IMG/VR virus record: IMGVR_UViG_3300021963_000577
Location: 1 to 26,059 of that record
DNA length: 26,059 bases
Strand: one strand, 5' to 3'
Source of the DNA: a virus
Under the pieces are notes generated by a model. That model saw only the letters and a list, made by a program, of their open reading frames with translations, searched no databases and had not been told where the DNA came from. Shown one piece after another: positions 20,887 to 26,059 of this stretch (positions are counted from its first letter, which is position 1; the number at the start of each line of letters is the position of its first letter). Both the position numbers and the translations under genes were made by a program.

Positions 20887-21420
20887 TTAGCTTTTTTTTA
20901 TTGTTTCTTTAATCTTATTAAATTCGTCTAAGGTCTTGATGGCATTGATTTTAATGGCAGCCTTTACCTTCTGGTCTTCGGTAAACTTTGTCTTATCTAG
21001 CTGCTCAATTAAGAAAGCTTTTTGTCCTTCGCTTACCTCGTCTTTATGCTCATTAGTAGCATCTGCATCTTTTGTATCGTCTATTGCAAACAGTCCGTTA
21101 AGCGCATACTTTCTGGCATAGCTACTAGCTGCTCCGGTAATCTGAGAAGCATCCATTCCCTTTTTATTTTCCTCTTCACGAGCAAGTCCTGTGCAGGTAA
21201 TATTGTCATCTCCGTTAGATAGACAAGCCGTAGCCTTTACATATACCCGGCCGCCTACTTCTATTACTTCGTCGCTTAACATTAAAGCGTAGCCGTATTT
21301 ATGGCAGATAGGTTTTGCAGCTTCGATAATATCTTCTGCACTTCGGTACTTGTATTTAGCAAAAGCGTTAAACTGATTCTTAGGTGCTTTTAGTTCCTGT
21401 TGTATTTTAATTAAACTCAT
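20887..21420 (-). CDS. erf: ERF-family single-strand annealing protein
   Basis: A 177-aa ERF-superfamily recombinase. The N-terminus is MSLIKIQQELKAPKNQFNAF, followed by YKYRSAEDIIEAAKPICHKY. The core motif GMDASQITGAASSYARKYAL with NGLFAIDDTKDAD is diagnostic of the family. Such proteins coat and anneal ssDNA during phage recombination and replication restart. The C-terminal segment (EGQKAFLIEQLDKTKFTEDQ onward) is a helical tail. The start carries the CCAATAACA leader. Confidence 0.92.
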   Translation of the reverse strand: MSLIKIQQELKAPKNQFNAFAKYKYRSAEDIIEAAKPICHKYGYALMLSDEVIEVGGRVYVKATACLSNGDDNITCTGLAREEENKKGMDASQITGAASSYARKYALNGLFAIDDTKDADATNEHKDEVSEGQKAFLIEQLDKTKFTEDQKVKAAIKINAIKTLDEFNKIKETIKKS

Positions 21421-21440
21421 TGTTATTGGTTTTGTATAAA

Positions 21441-21788
21441 TTAATTAATTTGTTGTTTAGCTTTTTCAATAAAAAATCTAATAGTAGCAAGTTCTGCATC
21501 TTCATAGGTAGCATTGTCTTGTAGTAACTGCGTTGTGCCATAGTGAACAACAGATACATTTGTGTTGCCTATTGAATAACGGAAGTTAAACTTGTCTCTA
21601 AAAAATCTAAACGCTTGTTGGAATAAAGGTGCTTGTATTAAATAGGTCATATTAATAGATAGATTTCTATAAATCTTCCATTTTAATTCTAAATCATCTT
21701 CATCTAAATAATGTGCAGCGCACTTTTCGTTAAATCCTAATTCTTTAAGCTCTAATGATTCTTGATATGGTAAAAATTCTCTGTTCAT
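21441..21788 (-). CDS. Unknown protein of recurrent phage type, 115 aa
   Basis: Starts MNREFLPYQESLELKELGFN, the common opening of a Bacteroidota phage protein family (E-F-x-P-Y-x-E-ALxLKELGF). The middle APLFQQAFRFFRDKFNFRYS and the end LATIRFFIEKAKQQIN are typical too. The function is unknown. It is preceded by the CCAATAACA leader and lies directly upstream of the ERF gene. Confidence 0.65.
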   Translation of the reverse strand: MNREFLPYQESLELKELGFNEKCAAHYLDEDDLELKWKIYRNLSINMTYLIQAPLFQQAFRFFRDKFNFRYSIGNTNVSVVHYGTTQLLQDNATYEDAELATIRFFIEKAKQQIN

Positions 21789-21790
21789 TG

Positions 21791-21976
21791 TTATTGGATT
21801 GTATAATGTTCTAAAATTTCGATGATAGGCTCTTGTCTTTTTTTAAGGCTCACAAAATATTCGTAAGCCTGTGAGTAGTCTAAGTACATACTTGCGCTGT
21901 CATACTTATTGTCTACTAAGGTGTAGTAGAATATTGTTCCGTCTGGCTTTGTTTCTTTTATAAAATCAATTTTCAT
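21791..21976 (-). CDS. Unknown protein, 61 aa
   Basis: A small mixed alpha/beta protein (MKIDFIKETKPDGTIFYYTL, ending EPIIEILEHYTIQ). The TAA stop lies inside the CCAATAACA leader of the next gene. It overlaps the preceding gene by 11 nt. Nothing about the role can be inferred beyond being part of the early operon. Confidence 0.5.
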   Translation of the reverse strand: MKIDFIKETKPDGTIFYYTLVDNKYDSASMYLDYSQAYEYFVSLKKRQEPIIEILEHYTIQ

Positions 21977-22172
21977 AGTCTTGCGTTTTTAATAGTTCAA
22001 GCTCTGATTGATTTTCTACCCAACGAGTAAACGTGTAATCGTCATCTTCGTAATCGTAGTTTTTAGGCAATAATTGAGGGTCATTGGGGTTTTGTGTACT
22101 GCTCCCATTAGGCAGTAAGATGTTCCCATATCGCTGATATTGGAACTTCTGGTAGGTGGTTAAATGTGTCAT
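21966..22172 (-). CDS. First gene of the early operon, 68 aa, unknown
   Basis: ATG 22172 gives MTHLTTYQKFQYQRYGNILL with an acidic region DYEDDDYTF and an end SELELLKTQDYEN. The frame is open further upstream, but there it would read the repeat-filled control region into a Cys/Leu/Tyr-rich, non-native-looking sequence. A promoter candidate with an A-rich leader sits directly before the ATG. The function is unknown. Confidence 0.55.
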   Translation of the reverse strand: MTHLTTYQKFQYQRYGNILLPNGSSTQNPNDPQLLPKNYDYEDDDYTFTRWVENQSELELLKTQDYEN

Positions 22173-22189
22173 TTTGTGTTTTGTTTGCA

Positions 22190-22223
22190 CAAATCTACTA
22201 CAATTAACAATACAAAGTGCAAA
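22190..22223 (-). promoter_or_regulatory. Early promoter candidate
   Basis: TTTG (22223-22220), 22 nt, then TAGATTTG (22197-22190) fits the Bacteroidota pattern with the same spacing as the 9.4-kb promoter. The following leader (CAAACAAAACACAAA before the ATG) also resembles that unit. A second -7-like TACTTTTG (22227-22220) overlaps it. Confidence 0.45.
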
Positions 22224-22258
22224 AGTATAAAAATATTTTAGAATTATTTTTGCAATAA

Positions 22259-22310
22259 TGTTGCAAATAATGTGTCGCATAATTTTAATAATGTCGCATA
22301 AAGTGTCGCA
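22259..22310 (-). repeat. Iteron-like TGCGACA direct repeats
   Basis: TGCGACA occurs at 22310-22304, 22298-22292 and 22279-22273 on the minus strand, with a one-base variant TGCAACA at 22265-22259. Two copies sit in TTATGCGACA, one inserted base away from a DnaA-box-like TTATGCACA. The array could be an origin or operator. Confidence 0.55.
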
Positions 22311-22345
22311 AAAGCACATCAAATTGTGCAGTTTATTACCAATTA

Positions 22346-22363
22346 TGTACGCCAGAACGTACA
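22346..22363. promoter_or_regulatory. Inverted repeat TGTACG-N6-CGTACA
   Basis: Perfect 6-bp arms around CCAGAA, the size of a dimeric repressor site, between the 33-bp repeats and the iteron-like array. Confidence 0.4.
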
Positions 22364-22370
22364 ACTTTAC

Positions 22371-22436
22371 ATAAAGTAAAGCTAAAACTTTACAAATTAT
22401 GTAATAAAGTAAAGCTAAGTCTTGACAAATTCGGTA
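22371..22436. repeat. Two tandem 33-bp repeats
   Basis: Units 22371-22403 and 22404-22436 match at 28 of 33 positions and both begin ATAAAGTAAAGCTAA. Each contains GTAAAG and CTTTAC (CTTGAC in unit 2) arms. Thirty-three bases is about three helical turns, so bound proteins would face the same side. Confidence 0.65.
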
Positions 22437-22449
22437 GTAAAATGCAGCC

Positions 22450-22473
22450 AAAAGTAGTAGAAATACTACCTTT
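22450..22473 (-). terminator. Weak terminator candidate after the acetyltransferase gene
   Basis: GTAGTA-TTTC-TACTAC with a short TTTT follow-on lies 21-44 nt downstream of the GNAT stop. The stem is six pairs plus three A-T pairs beyond a mismatch, so termination strength is doubtful. Confidence 0.35.
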
Positions 22474-22493
22474 TGTTGTACCAAAGTGCAACT

Positions 22494-22922
22494 TTATAGT
22501 AGCTTCTGGAAGTAAAGTTTATCGCTACCCCCGTAAGAATACTCCGGCAGGTACAGTCTAAACCCACAATCTATAAGGTTATTAGCGGAAGGGAAGTTGT
22601 CTAATGTTGTGTATGTTATGGCTATATGGCAAAAGGTAGACGCTGCTTTGATCCTGGTTTTAATCATTCGCCTTTGTATGCCTTGTCCTCTGTAATTTTT
22701 TTTAACCCAAGCTCTGTTAAATATGCAAATGCCTTTGGAATAAATAGAGCCACAATAAGCAACTATCTCACCTTCGTCAAGCATAATCCACCACTCCCGG
22801 TTGAACTGAAACTCATCTCCGCAACCCTTGAAGTTTGGGTTGTTGTAGTCTAGTTCCCTGAGTTGCTCGTAGGTTTCTCGGTCTAAGATATTACCGAAGC
22901 TAAATATCTTTTTGAGGCGCAT
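22494..22922 (-). CDS. GNAT-family N-acetyltransferase
   Basis: A 142-aa protein from ATG 22922; a TTG 15 nt upstream is less likely. Motif A is RAWVKKNYRGQGIQRRMI with the acetyl-CoA-binding R-G-Q-G-I-Q loop. Motif B-like ITYTTLDNFPSANNLIDCGF gives the Asn and the C-terminal F. It would transfer an acetyl group from acetyl-CoA to an unknown amine, for instance on a host or phage protein. It is the last gene before the control region and overlaps the upstream gene by 23 nt. Confidence 0.85.
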   Translation of the reverse strand: MRLKKIFSFGNILDRETYEQLRELDYNNPNFKGCGDEFQFNREWWIMLDEGEIVAYCGSIYSKGICIFNRAWVKKNYRGQGIQRRMIKTRIKAASTFCHIAITYTTLDNFPSANNLIDCGFRLYLPEYSYGGSDKLYFQKLL

Positions 22923-23103
22923 TGTGTATTTGTTCAAGTTTAGTTAAATATAAAATCGCATCTTGCAGCTCTTCCTTCAAATGCGTTATCCATTGACCTG
23001 TTGTTAGATCACTTCTATCCATTGTAGTTCCGTACTTAACTTTACCTACTTGCTCCCGGCTTCGCATATCTTCTATAACTGCTGCTAATATTTTGCTATC
23101 CAT
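22900..23103 (-). CDS. Small MazG-like/phage helical protein, 67 aa
   Basis: MDSKILAAVIEDMRSREQVG, then KYGTTMDRSDLTTGQWITHL and KEELQDAILYLTKLEQ. The KYGTTLDR-like box followed by the EELQDAILYL helix matches compact MazG-like phage proteins, where the Glu/Asp residues would bind metal for NTP pyrophosphohydrolysis. Only half of a full MazG domain is present, so activity is uncertain. It starts one base after the exonuclease stop. Confidence 0.6.
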   Translation of the reverse strand: MDSKILAAVIEDMRSREQVGKVKYGTTMDRSDLTTGQWITHLKEELQDAILYLTKLEQIHNAPQKDI

Positions 23104-23104
23104 T

Positions 23105-23839
23105 TTATTTGTCTGTTTTGCTATGTATCTTAAAACAAGTCTTACACTTATATAAAATCTTTTTTACTCCTGTTGCGGTTGTTCGCCTCATTTGTATTGT
23201 AATCTCATCGCTGCCACATTCAGGGCAAGTGCCTCTATCCTGACCAAATATAACTCCGTAATGTGTTTTAGGTTCGATATGATTTTTAAGTGCGTTAAAC
23301 ACCTGCTCCAATAAAACTACATCCTTCTGGCAGTACTTAATCATTTTAGCCATAGCTACTTTATCCTTATGCAGAACAATGTCCTTCCATAAACTATACT
23401 CAGTTTTTATCTTAGTGCCGATGCCTAAGTAGTCAGCTATATAGTTAAGCTTGTTACTATTAAATCTAAACTTTTGACGAGCTACTTTTAACGTATCAAT
23501 AGTAACGTACTTAGGGAACATCTCAATGCCGTGAAACAAGCAGCGTGTTCTTATCCACGCTAAATCAAACTTGTCTCCGTTGTGTCCTACTAACTCCGAT
23601 GCCGTGTTTGCTACTTCTATAAAACTTTGTAGCATTCGTTTGTCGTTTTGTTTGCTATCCCATTGTAAGTGATAAACCTCTTTTTCATCTTCCCACTTAT
23701 AGCAGATGCAAATAATAGCACGTTCCTGAATTATGCTATCAGCAGTTACATTAAGTTTATATCCGGCAGACCAGAAGAAGCCAACGTTGGGCGAGGTTTC
23801 GATGTCAAAGAATAGTCGTTTGCGTTTTGATTTTAGCAT
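23105..23839 (-). CDS. DEDD 3'-5' exonuclease with C-terminal zinc ribbon
   Basis: A 244-aa RNase H-like exonuclease. Motif I is FFDIETS (Asp12, Glu14), motif II GHNGDKFDLAWI (Asp92), and motif III YCQKDVVLLEQV (Asp173 with Tyr169). This is the DnaQ/YprB-like arrangement that uses two metal ions. The C-terminus adds a four-Cys zinc ribbon, CPEC at 205-208 and CKTC at 232-235. The catalytic set is complete, so nuclease activity is expected, probably in replication, repair or host-DNA degradation. It lies between the lysis cassette and the small MazG-like gene. Confidence 0.88.
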   Translation of the reverse strand: MLKSKRKRLFFDIETSPNVGFFWSAGYKLNVTADSIIQERAIICICYKWEDEKEVYHLQWDSKQNDKRMLQSFIEVANTASELVGHNGDKFDLAWIRTRCLFHGIEMFPKYVTIDTLKVARQKFRFNSNKLNYIADYLGIGTKIKTEYSLWKDIVLHKDKVAMAKMIKYCQKDVVLLEQVFNALKNHIEPKTHYGVIFGQDRGTCPECGSDEITIQMRRTTATGVKKILYKCKTCFKIHSKTDK

Positions 23840-23842
23840 TAT

Positions 23843-24067
23843 TTATTTTTTGCTGAATTTATCTATTGTGGTGTAACCCATAGCAAACAGCGTAAGATAC
23901 AGAACAGCATCTACCAACTTATCGCTTGGGTTAATTTTTAAGATTATGTTTAAGAACAAGGATATGAAAAGACATAAGCTGCCAAGCAAAGCCACTACTC
24001 TTTTATGGCTAATACTGTTGCTTTCGTCTGATAATAAATTAACTAATATAGTTCTAATGTTGCTCAT
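23843..24067 (-). CDS. Holin-like two-helix membrane protein
   Basis: From ATG 24067 (MSNIRTILVNLLSDESNSIS) the protein has 74 aa; ATG 24085 would add six residues. Two hydrophobic helices, about 23-40 (ALLGSLCLFISLFLNII) and 48-65 (AVLYLTLFAMGYTTI), with a basic end (DKFSKK), resemble small holin-like proteins of Bacteroidota phages. It follows the lysozyme gene with a 14-nt overlap. The lysozyme lacks a signal peptide, so a holin is needed; this and the 56-aa gene are the two candidates. Confidence 0.6.
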   Translation of the reverse strand: MSNIRTILVNLLSDESNSISHKRVVALLGSLCLFISLFLNIILKINPSDKLVDAVLYLTLFAMGYTTIDKFSKK

Positions 24068-24500
24068 ATAGTTTTGCTTCGGCATCCCTTCGCCTCACTA
24101 AACCTTTTAGCACCTCTCCGTTTGCCCTTACCCATTTTCTAAACTCAGCCGGAATAGTTGCATCCTTCGGGTTAGCATTTACCTTTTTAAGCAAAGTGCT
24201 ATTCTTTAAGTTGCCTATCCCTACATTGTAAGCAAACGATACAATCGCAGAAAAATTGTTTGCAGTTACATTTGATTTTACAAGCGCATCTACTTGTTTA
24301 GCAAAATCATCAACTACCGCATTAAAGTAATCCTCTGCCTGTTGCTGCGTAATCACATCGCCTTCCTTTACTTTTTTGCCGTCTGGGTAAAAAGTTAAAC
24401 CCCACGATATAGTCCATAAACCTGCCGGGCATTTATAAGCCTTTAATTTGCAGCCTTCAAACTGCTTTATTAAATCTCTACCGGCTTTGTTTACTTCCAT
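24054..24500 (-). CDS. Endolysin, GH24 lysozyme
   Basis: A 148-aa T4/P22-type lysozyme. The catalytic triad is visible as Glu15-x8-Cys24-x5-Thr30 (FEGCKLKAYKCPAGLWT), with Cys in the place of Asp as in P1 Lyz. The usual WTIGYG-T is WTISWGLT. Later GH24 blocks are AIVSFAYNVGIGNLKNSTLL and FRKWVRANGEVLKGLVRRRD. It cleaves the MurNAc-GlcNAc bond of peptidoglycan. No signal peptide or SAR helix is present, so it should be released by a holin. It overlaps the spanin-like gene by 10 nt. Confidence 0.92.
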   Translation of the reverse strand: MEVNKAGRDLIKQFEGCKLKAYKCPAGLWTISWGLTFYPDGKKVKEGDVITQQQAEDYFNAVVDDFAKQVDALVKSNVTANNFSAIVSFAYNVGIGNLKNSTLLKKVNANPKDATIPAEFRKWVRANGEVLKGLVRRRDAEAKLYEQH

Positions 24501-24928
24501 AATCTATTCCAATAAGCTAAAATTAATATAATGGCTATTATTAGCCCTATTAGAGCCTTCCAAAAGTTATTGGCAGTACTTACCTTATTTTTATCTACAA
24601 TCGAAATTTGAGCCGTTTCTGTGCGATTAAAGGCTATTGTATCTTTTTTGACTAAGCTATTGTCGGTTTCTTTCTCTTTTGTTTGATACACCCACTTAGT
24701 TACTATTTTGGGAACTACTATAATGCTATCCTTTGTTACACGGATTGTGTCATAAATAGTAACTTCTTTTGTAAATACCTGTTCCTTCTCGATAATCTTA
24801 GTAACACTATCATAAAAAGTAAGATGCACGGAGTCAATCTTAGTTGTCCCCGTGCTATCATAACGCTTTTCGAACTTCTTAACCGAAGCGCAAGAAGTAA
24901 ATAATAAGGCTAAAAGTATTAATCTCAT
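24491..24928 (-). CDS. Unimolecular spanin-like lipoprotein
   Basis: A 145-aa protein. A lipoprotein signal (MRLILLALLFTSCAS) gives lipid-modified Cys13. A roughly 105-residue periplasmic stretch of beta-prone heptad-like repeats follows (KIIEKEQVFTKEVTIYDTIR). The end is a membrane helix (FWKALIGLIIAIILILAYW, 122-140) with a short basic tail. An outer-membrane lipid anchor plus C-terminal inner-membrane helix is the topology of u-spanins such as T1 gp11, which fuse the two membranes in the last lysis step. The adjacent endolysin supports this. Sequence homology was not checked. Confidence 0.65.
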   Translation of the reverse strand: MRLILLALLFTSCASVKKFEKRYDSTGTTKIDSVHLTFYDSVTKIIEKEQVFTKEVTIYDTIRVTKDSIIVVPKIVTKWVYQTKEKETDNSLVKKDTIAFNRTETAQISIVDKNKVSTANNFWKALIGLIIAIILILAYWNRLWK

Positions 24929-25095
24929 TTAAGTTTCTTGGTCATTTTGTAATAGTATCGAATAGCCATAAGACCTGAAACGATAGCCACCAAACTTGCA
25001 ATCAATGTGAATAGCGGTTGAATATTGGATAGGCTTAAAATAGCACTAACTACTGATACGATTGTTGATTGGTCTGCTTGGTTGTTATTTGCCAT
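24925..25095 (-). CDS. Small membrane protein in lysis cassette, 56 aa
   Basis: ATG 25095 follows the previous TAA immediately (TAAATG), and the stop overlaps the next ATG (ATGA). The 56 residues include a polar start (MANNNQADQSTIVSVVSAIL) and one strong helix (LFTLIASLVAIVSGLMAIRY) with a basic tail (KMTKKLK). Position just before the spanin-like and endolysin genes makes it a second holin candidate. Single-helix holins exist, but an inhibitor or accessory is equally possible. Confidence 0.6.
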   Translation of the reverse strand: MANNNQADQSTIVSVVSAILSLSNIQPLFTLIASLVAIVSGLMAIRYYYKMTKKLK

Positions 25096-25482
25096 TTATA
25101 GTTCTTCTTCTTCTTGTTTGTTAAATTCTATGCCGGTAGTCCAATCTTCTAAGAAGGTAAAATCTTCCAAGCCATTGGGGTTCACAACGTTAATTATTTG
25201 AAAATCAAATTCTTTATCATTTAAGGCTTCAATATCTTTGGTTAGCTTCTTGATGCCTTCCTTTGAGAATTTGTATTCCCCTTTCTCCGTAAGCAATAGG
25301 CAATCGTTACTATCCGTTTGCGCATTGTCTAATCTTAGGCTTTCTACTTCCGTGTTATAGGCTTCGTGATAAGGCTTTACTTTGTTGTAAATTTGCACTA
25401 ACTTTTTTTGTGTCTTTGTTTCACTGTTACCGATTACGGCATTAAGGTTTGCTACTAATTGGAGCAGTTGTTTGTTCTTCAT
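25096..25482 (-). CDS. Unknown phage protein, 128 aa
   Basis: A soluble, helical and acidic protein. MKNKQLLQLVANLNAVIGNS begins a helix-rich N-terminal half and EGIKKLTKDIEALNDKEFDF a second helix; it ends TGIEFNKQEEEEL. It has no signal, membrane helix or metal motif. It overlaps the preceding gene by 41 nt. Its location after tail-fibre-type genes and before lysis genes fits an accessory structural or chaperone role, which is a guess. Confidence 0.55.
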   Translation of the reverse strand: MKNKQLLQLVANLNAVIGNSETKTQKKLVQIYNKVKPYHEAYNTEVESLRLDNAQTDSNDCLLLTEKGEYKFSKEGIKKLTKDIEALNDKEFDFQIINVVNPNGLEDFTFLEDWTTGIEFNKQEEEEL

Positions 25483-25849
25483 TTTCGTTTGTTTTTGTTT
25501 GTAAAGATAATTGTGGATTGCTAAACGGCAAAGGTAATGTTACAATCTTTGGATTAATTTGGTCTGCTATCTGGCTATCTAAGTTTTCGTTAAGTGATTC
25601 AACATTTAAAATGCTTTCAAGCCAACCGCATACCATTTCATAAGTAACTTGCTCATAAGGAACAAAATCAGCCGGGTCAGGAGAAGGAACGCTTGATGCT
25701 CCATAAACTTCTGCGCTGTATGTTTTCTCCCCGTCTACTTGCTCCGCTTGGTATCTCCAATGTATTACGCAGATAACGTCTGTTAAATCATCTTTTGTTT
25801 TTGGGTAAGAATCCATTGAGCTAATTACCCATTTGTAACTTGTTGTCAT
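25442..25849 (-). CDS. Tail-associated protein resembling DUF7936
   Basis: A 135-aa protein starting MTTSYKWVISSMDSYPKTKD, followed by VICVIHWRYQAEQVDGEKTY and SAEVYGASSVPSPDPADFVP with YEQVTYEMVCGWLESILN. This W-x-I-x-x-M-D-x-Y-P, W-R, YG-x-x-x-V pattern matches small proteins found beside tail-fibre genes (DUF7936-like). The last 25 residues are Gln/Thr/Pro-rich and overlap the next gene. The function is unknown; it is probably structural. Confidence 0.6.
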   Translation of the reverse strand: MTTSYKWVISSMDSYPKTKDDLTDVICVIHWRYQAEQVDGEKTYSAEVYGASSVPSPDPADFVPYEQVTYEMVCGWLESILNVESLNENLDSQIADQINPKIVTLPLPFSNPQLSLQTKTNENEEQTTAPISSKP

Positions 25850-25861
25850 TTTTATTTATTT

Positions 25862-26059
25862 TTAAGGTAAACCATTTAAGGCAGGTATTGAATAAGTAGT
25901 TCCGTTTACTGATACTATTATGTAGCTATTTGTTGATATAGAGCCTGAACGTGCATCTCCTAATTTCCAAGGTTGTGCAGTTCCGTTTGTTGGTGCGCCT
26001 GTCTTTATTGAGCCTGTGTTTATTTCTACATTACCCCCACTTGTTATGCGCATACGTTC
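25862..26059 (-). CDS. Tail fibre-type protein, C-terminal fragment
   Basis: The frame is open to the window edge, so only the last 65 codons are present. ERMRITSGGNVEINTGS is the typical repeat unit of phage tail fibres and peptidase S74-type surface proteins, and the fragment ends TNSYIIVSVNGTTYSIPALN-GLP. The usual S74 chaperone domain does not follow; a short strand-rich cap closes the protein instead. The ATG at 26053 is internal to the longer gene. Confidence 0.65.
   Translation of the reverse strand, partial: ERMRITSGGNVEINTGSIKTGAPTNGTAQPWKLGDARSGSISTNSYIIVSVNGTTYSIPALNGLP

Noticed and set aside
22259-22310. CRISPR-like reading of the short repeats
   Set aside because: Seven-base units with 5-12 base gaps are far too short; they fit iterons or operators.
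22371-22436. Attachment site for integration
   Set aside because: No integrase or tRNA gene is present in the window; the tandem repeats fit a control region better.
22173-22484. N-terminal extension of the 68-aa gene to 172 aa
   Set aside because: The extra residues are a Cys/Leu/Tyr/Ile-rich reading of the repeats, and a promoter and A-rich leader sit directly before ATG 22172.

Overview
The window looks like a stretch of a tailed dsDNA phage genome (Caudoviricetes, probably siphovirus-like) that infects a member of the Bacteroidota, or the equivalent part of a prophage. Every convincing gene lies on the minus strand, so transcription runs from high to low coordinates. Host assignment is inferred from several things. 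Promoter-like sites fit the Bacteroidota TTTG / TAnnTTTG pattern, start codons sit behind A-rich leaders without Shine-Dalgarno sequences, and the DNA is AT-rich. The XkdF-type protease, tape measure, capsid N-terminus, ERF protein and sigma-like factor resemble Bacteroidota phage proteins. No integrase, excisionase, tRNA or rRNA gene was recognised, so lifestyle cannot be decided here.

Layout in the direction of transcription. 26059-24930: end of a tail-fibre-type protein and two small structural or accessory proteins. 25095-23843: lysis cassette (small membrane protein, spanin-like lipoprotein with a C-terminal membrane anchor, GH24 lysozyme, two-helix holin-like protein). 23839-22494: DEDD exonuclease with zinc ribbon, small MazG-like protein, GNAT acetyltransferase. 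22493-22173: a 320-base control region packed with direct and inverted repeats, the largest non-coding stretch. 22172-17248: early/replication block with ERF annealing protein, small proteins (one winged-helix-like, one with an SSB-like tail), a stand-alone DnaA domain IV protein, a structured attenuator-like leader, a replisome-organiser-like protein and its partner, a VRR-NUC nuclease and a sigma-like factor. 17251-13300: small proteins, then a cassette of PAPS-reductase-like protein, hexapeptide-repeat acyltransferase and two glycosyltransferases. 13236-11062: HNH endonuclease, a 40-aa basic protein, ParB-like protein and an orphan C5 cytosine methyltransferase in very AT-rich DNA. 11057-9550: small and large terminase. 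9546-7906: a fresh promoter with a palindromic operator candidate and a run of tiny membrane proteins. 7909-1336: tail genes (chaperone with an out-of-frame second ORF, tail completion, two large tail proteins, tape measure). 1300-1: prohead protease, scaffold-like protein and the start of the major capsid protein.

The genes are packed with 1-4 nt ATGA/TAATG overlaps, so a few long polycistronic messages are likely. Most striking signals: the repeat-dense control region; a terminator hairpin abutting a start codon whose loop is complementary to the loop of a neighbouring hairpin; a two-part sequence element repeated with identical spacing before the protease and scaffold genes; a frameshift-style tail chaperone pair; and an unusual module order that places the tail genes between terminase and capsid. 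Five genes of 28-68 aa were found or re-bounded by reading the sequence directly.
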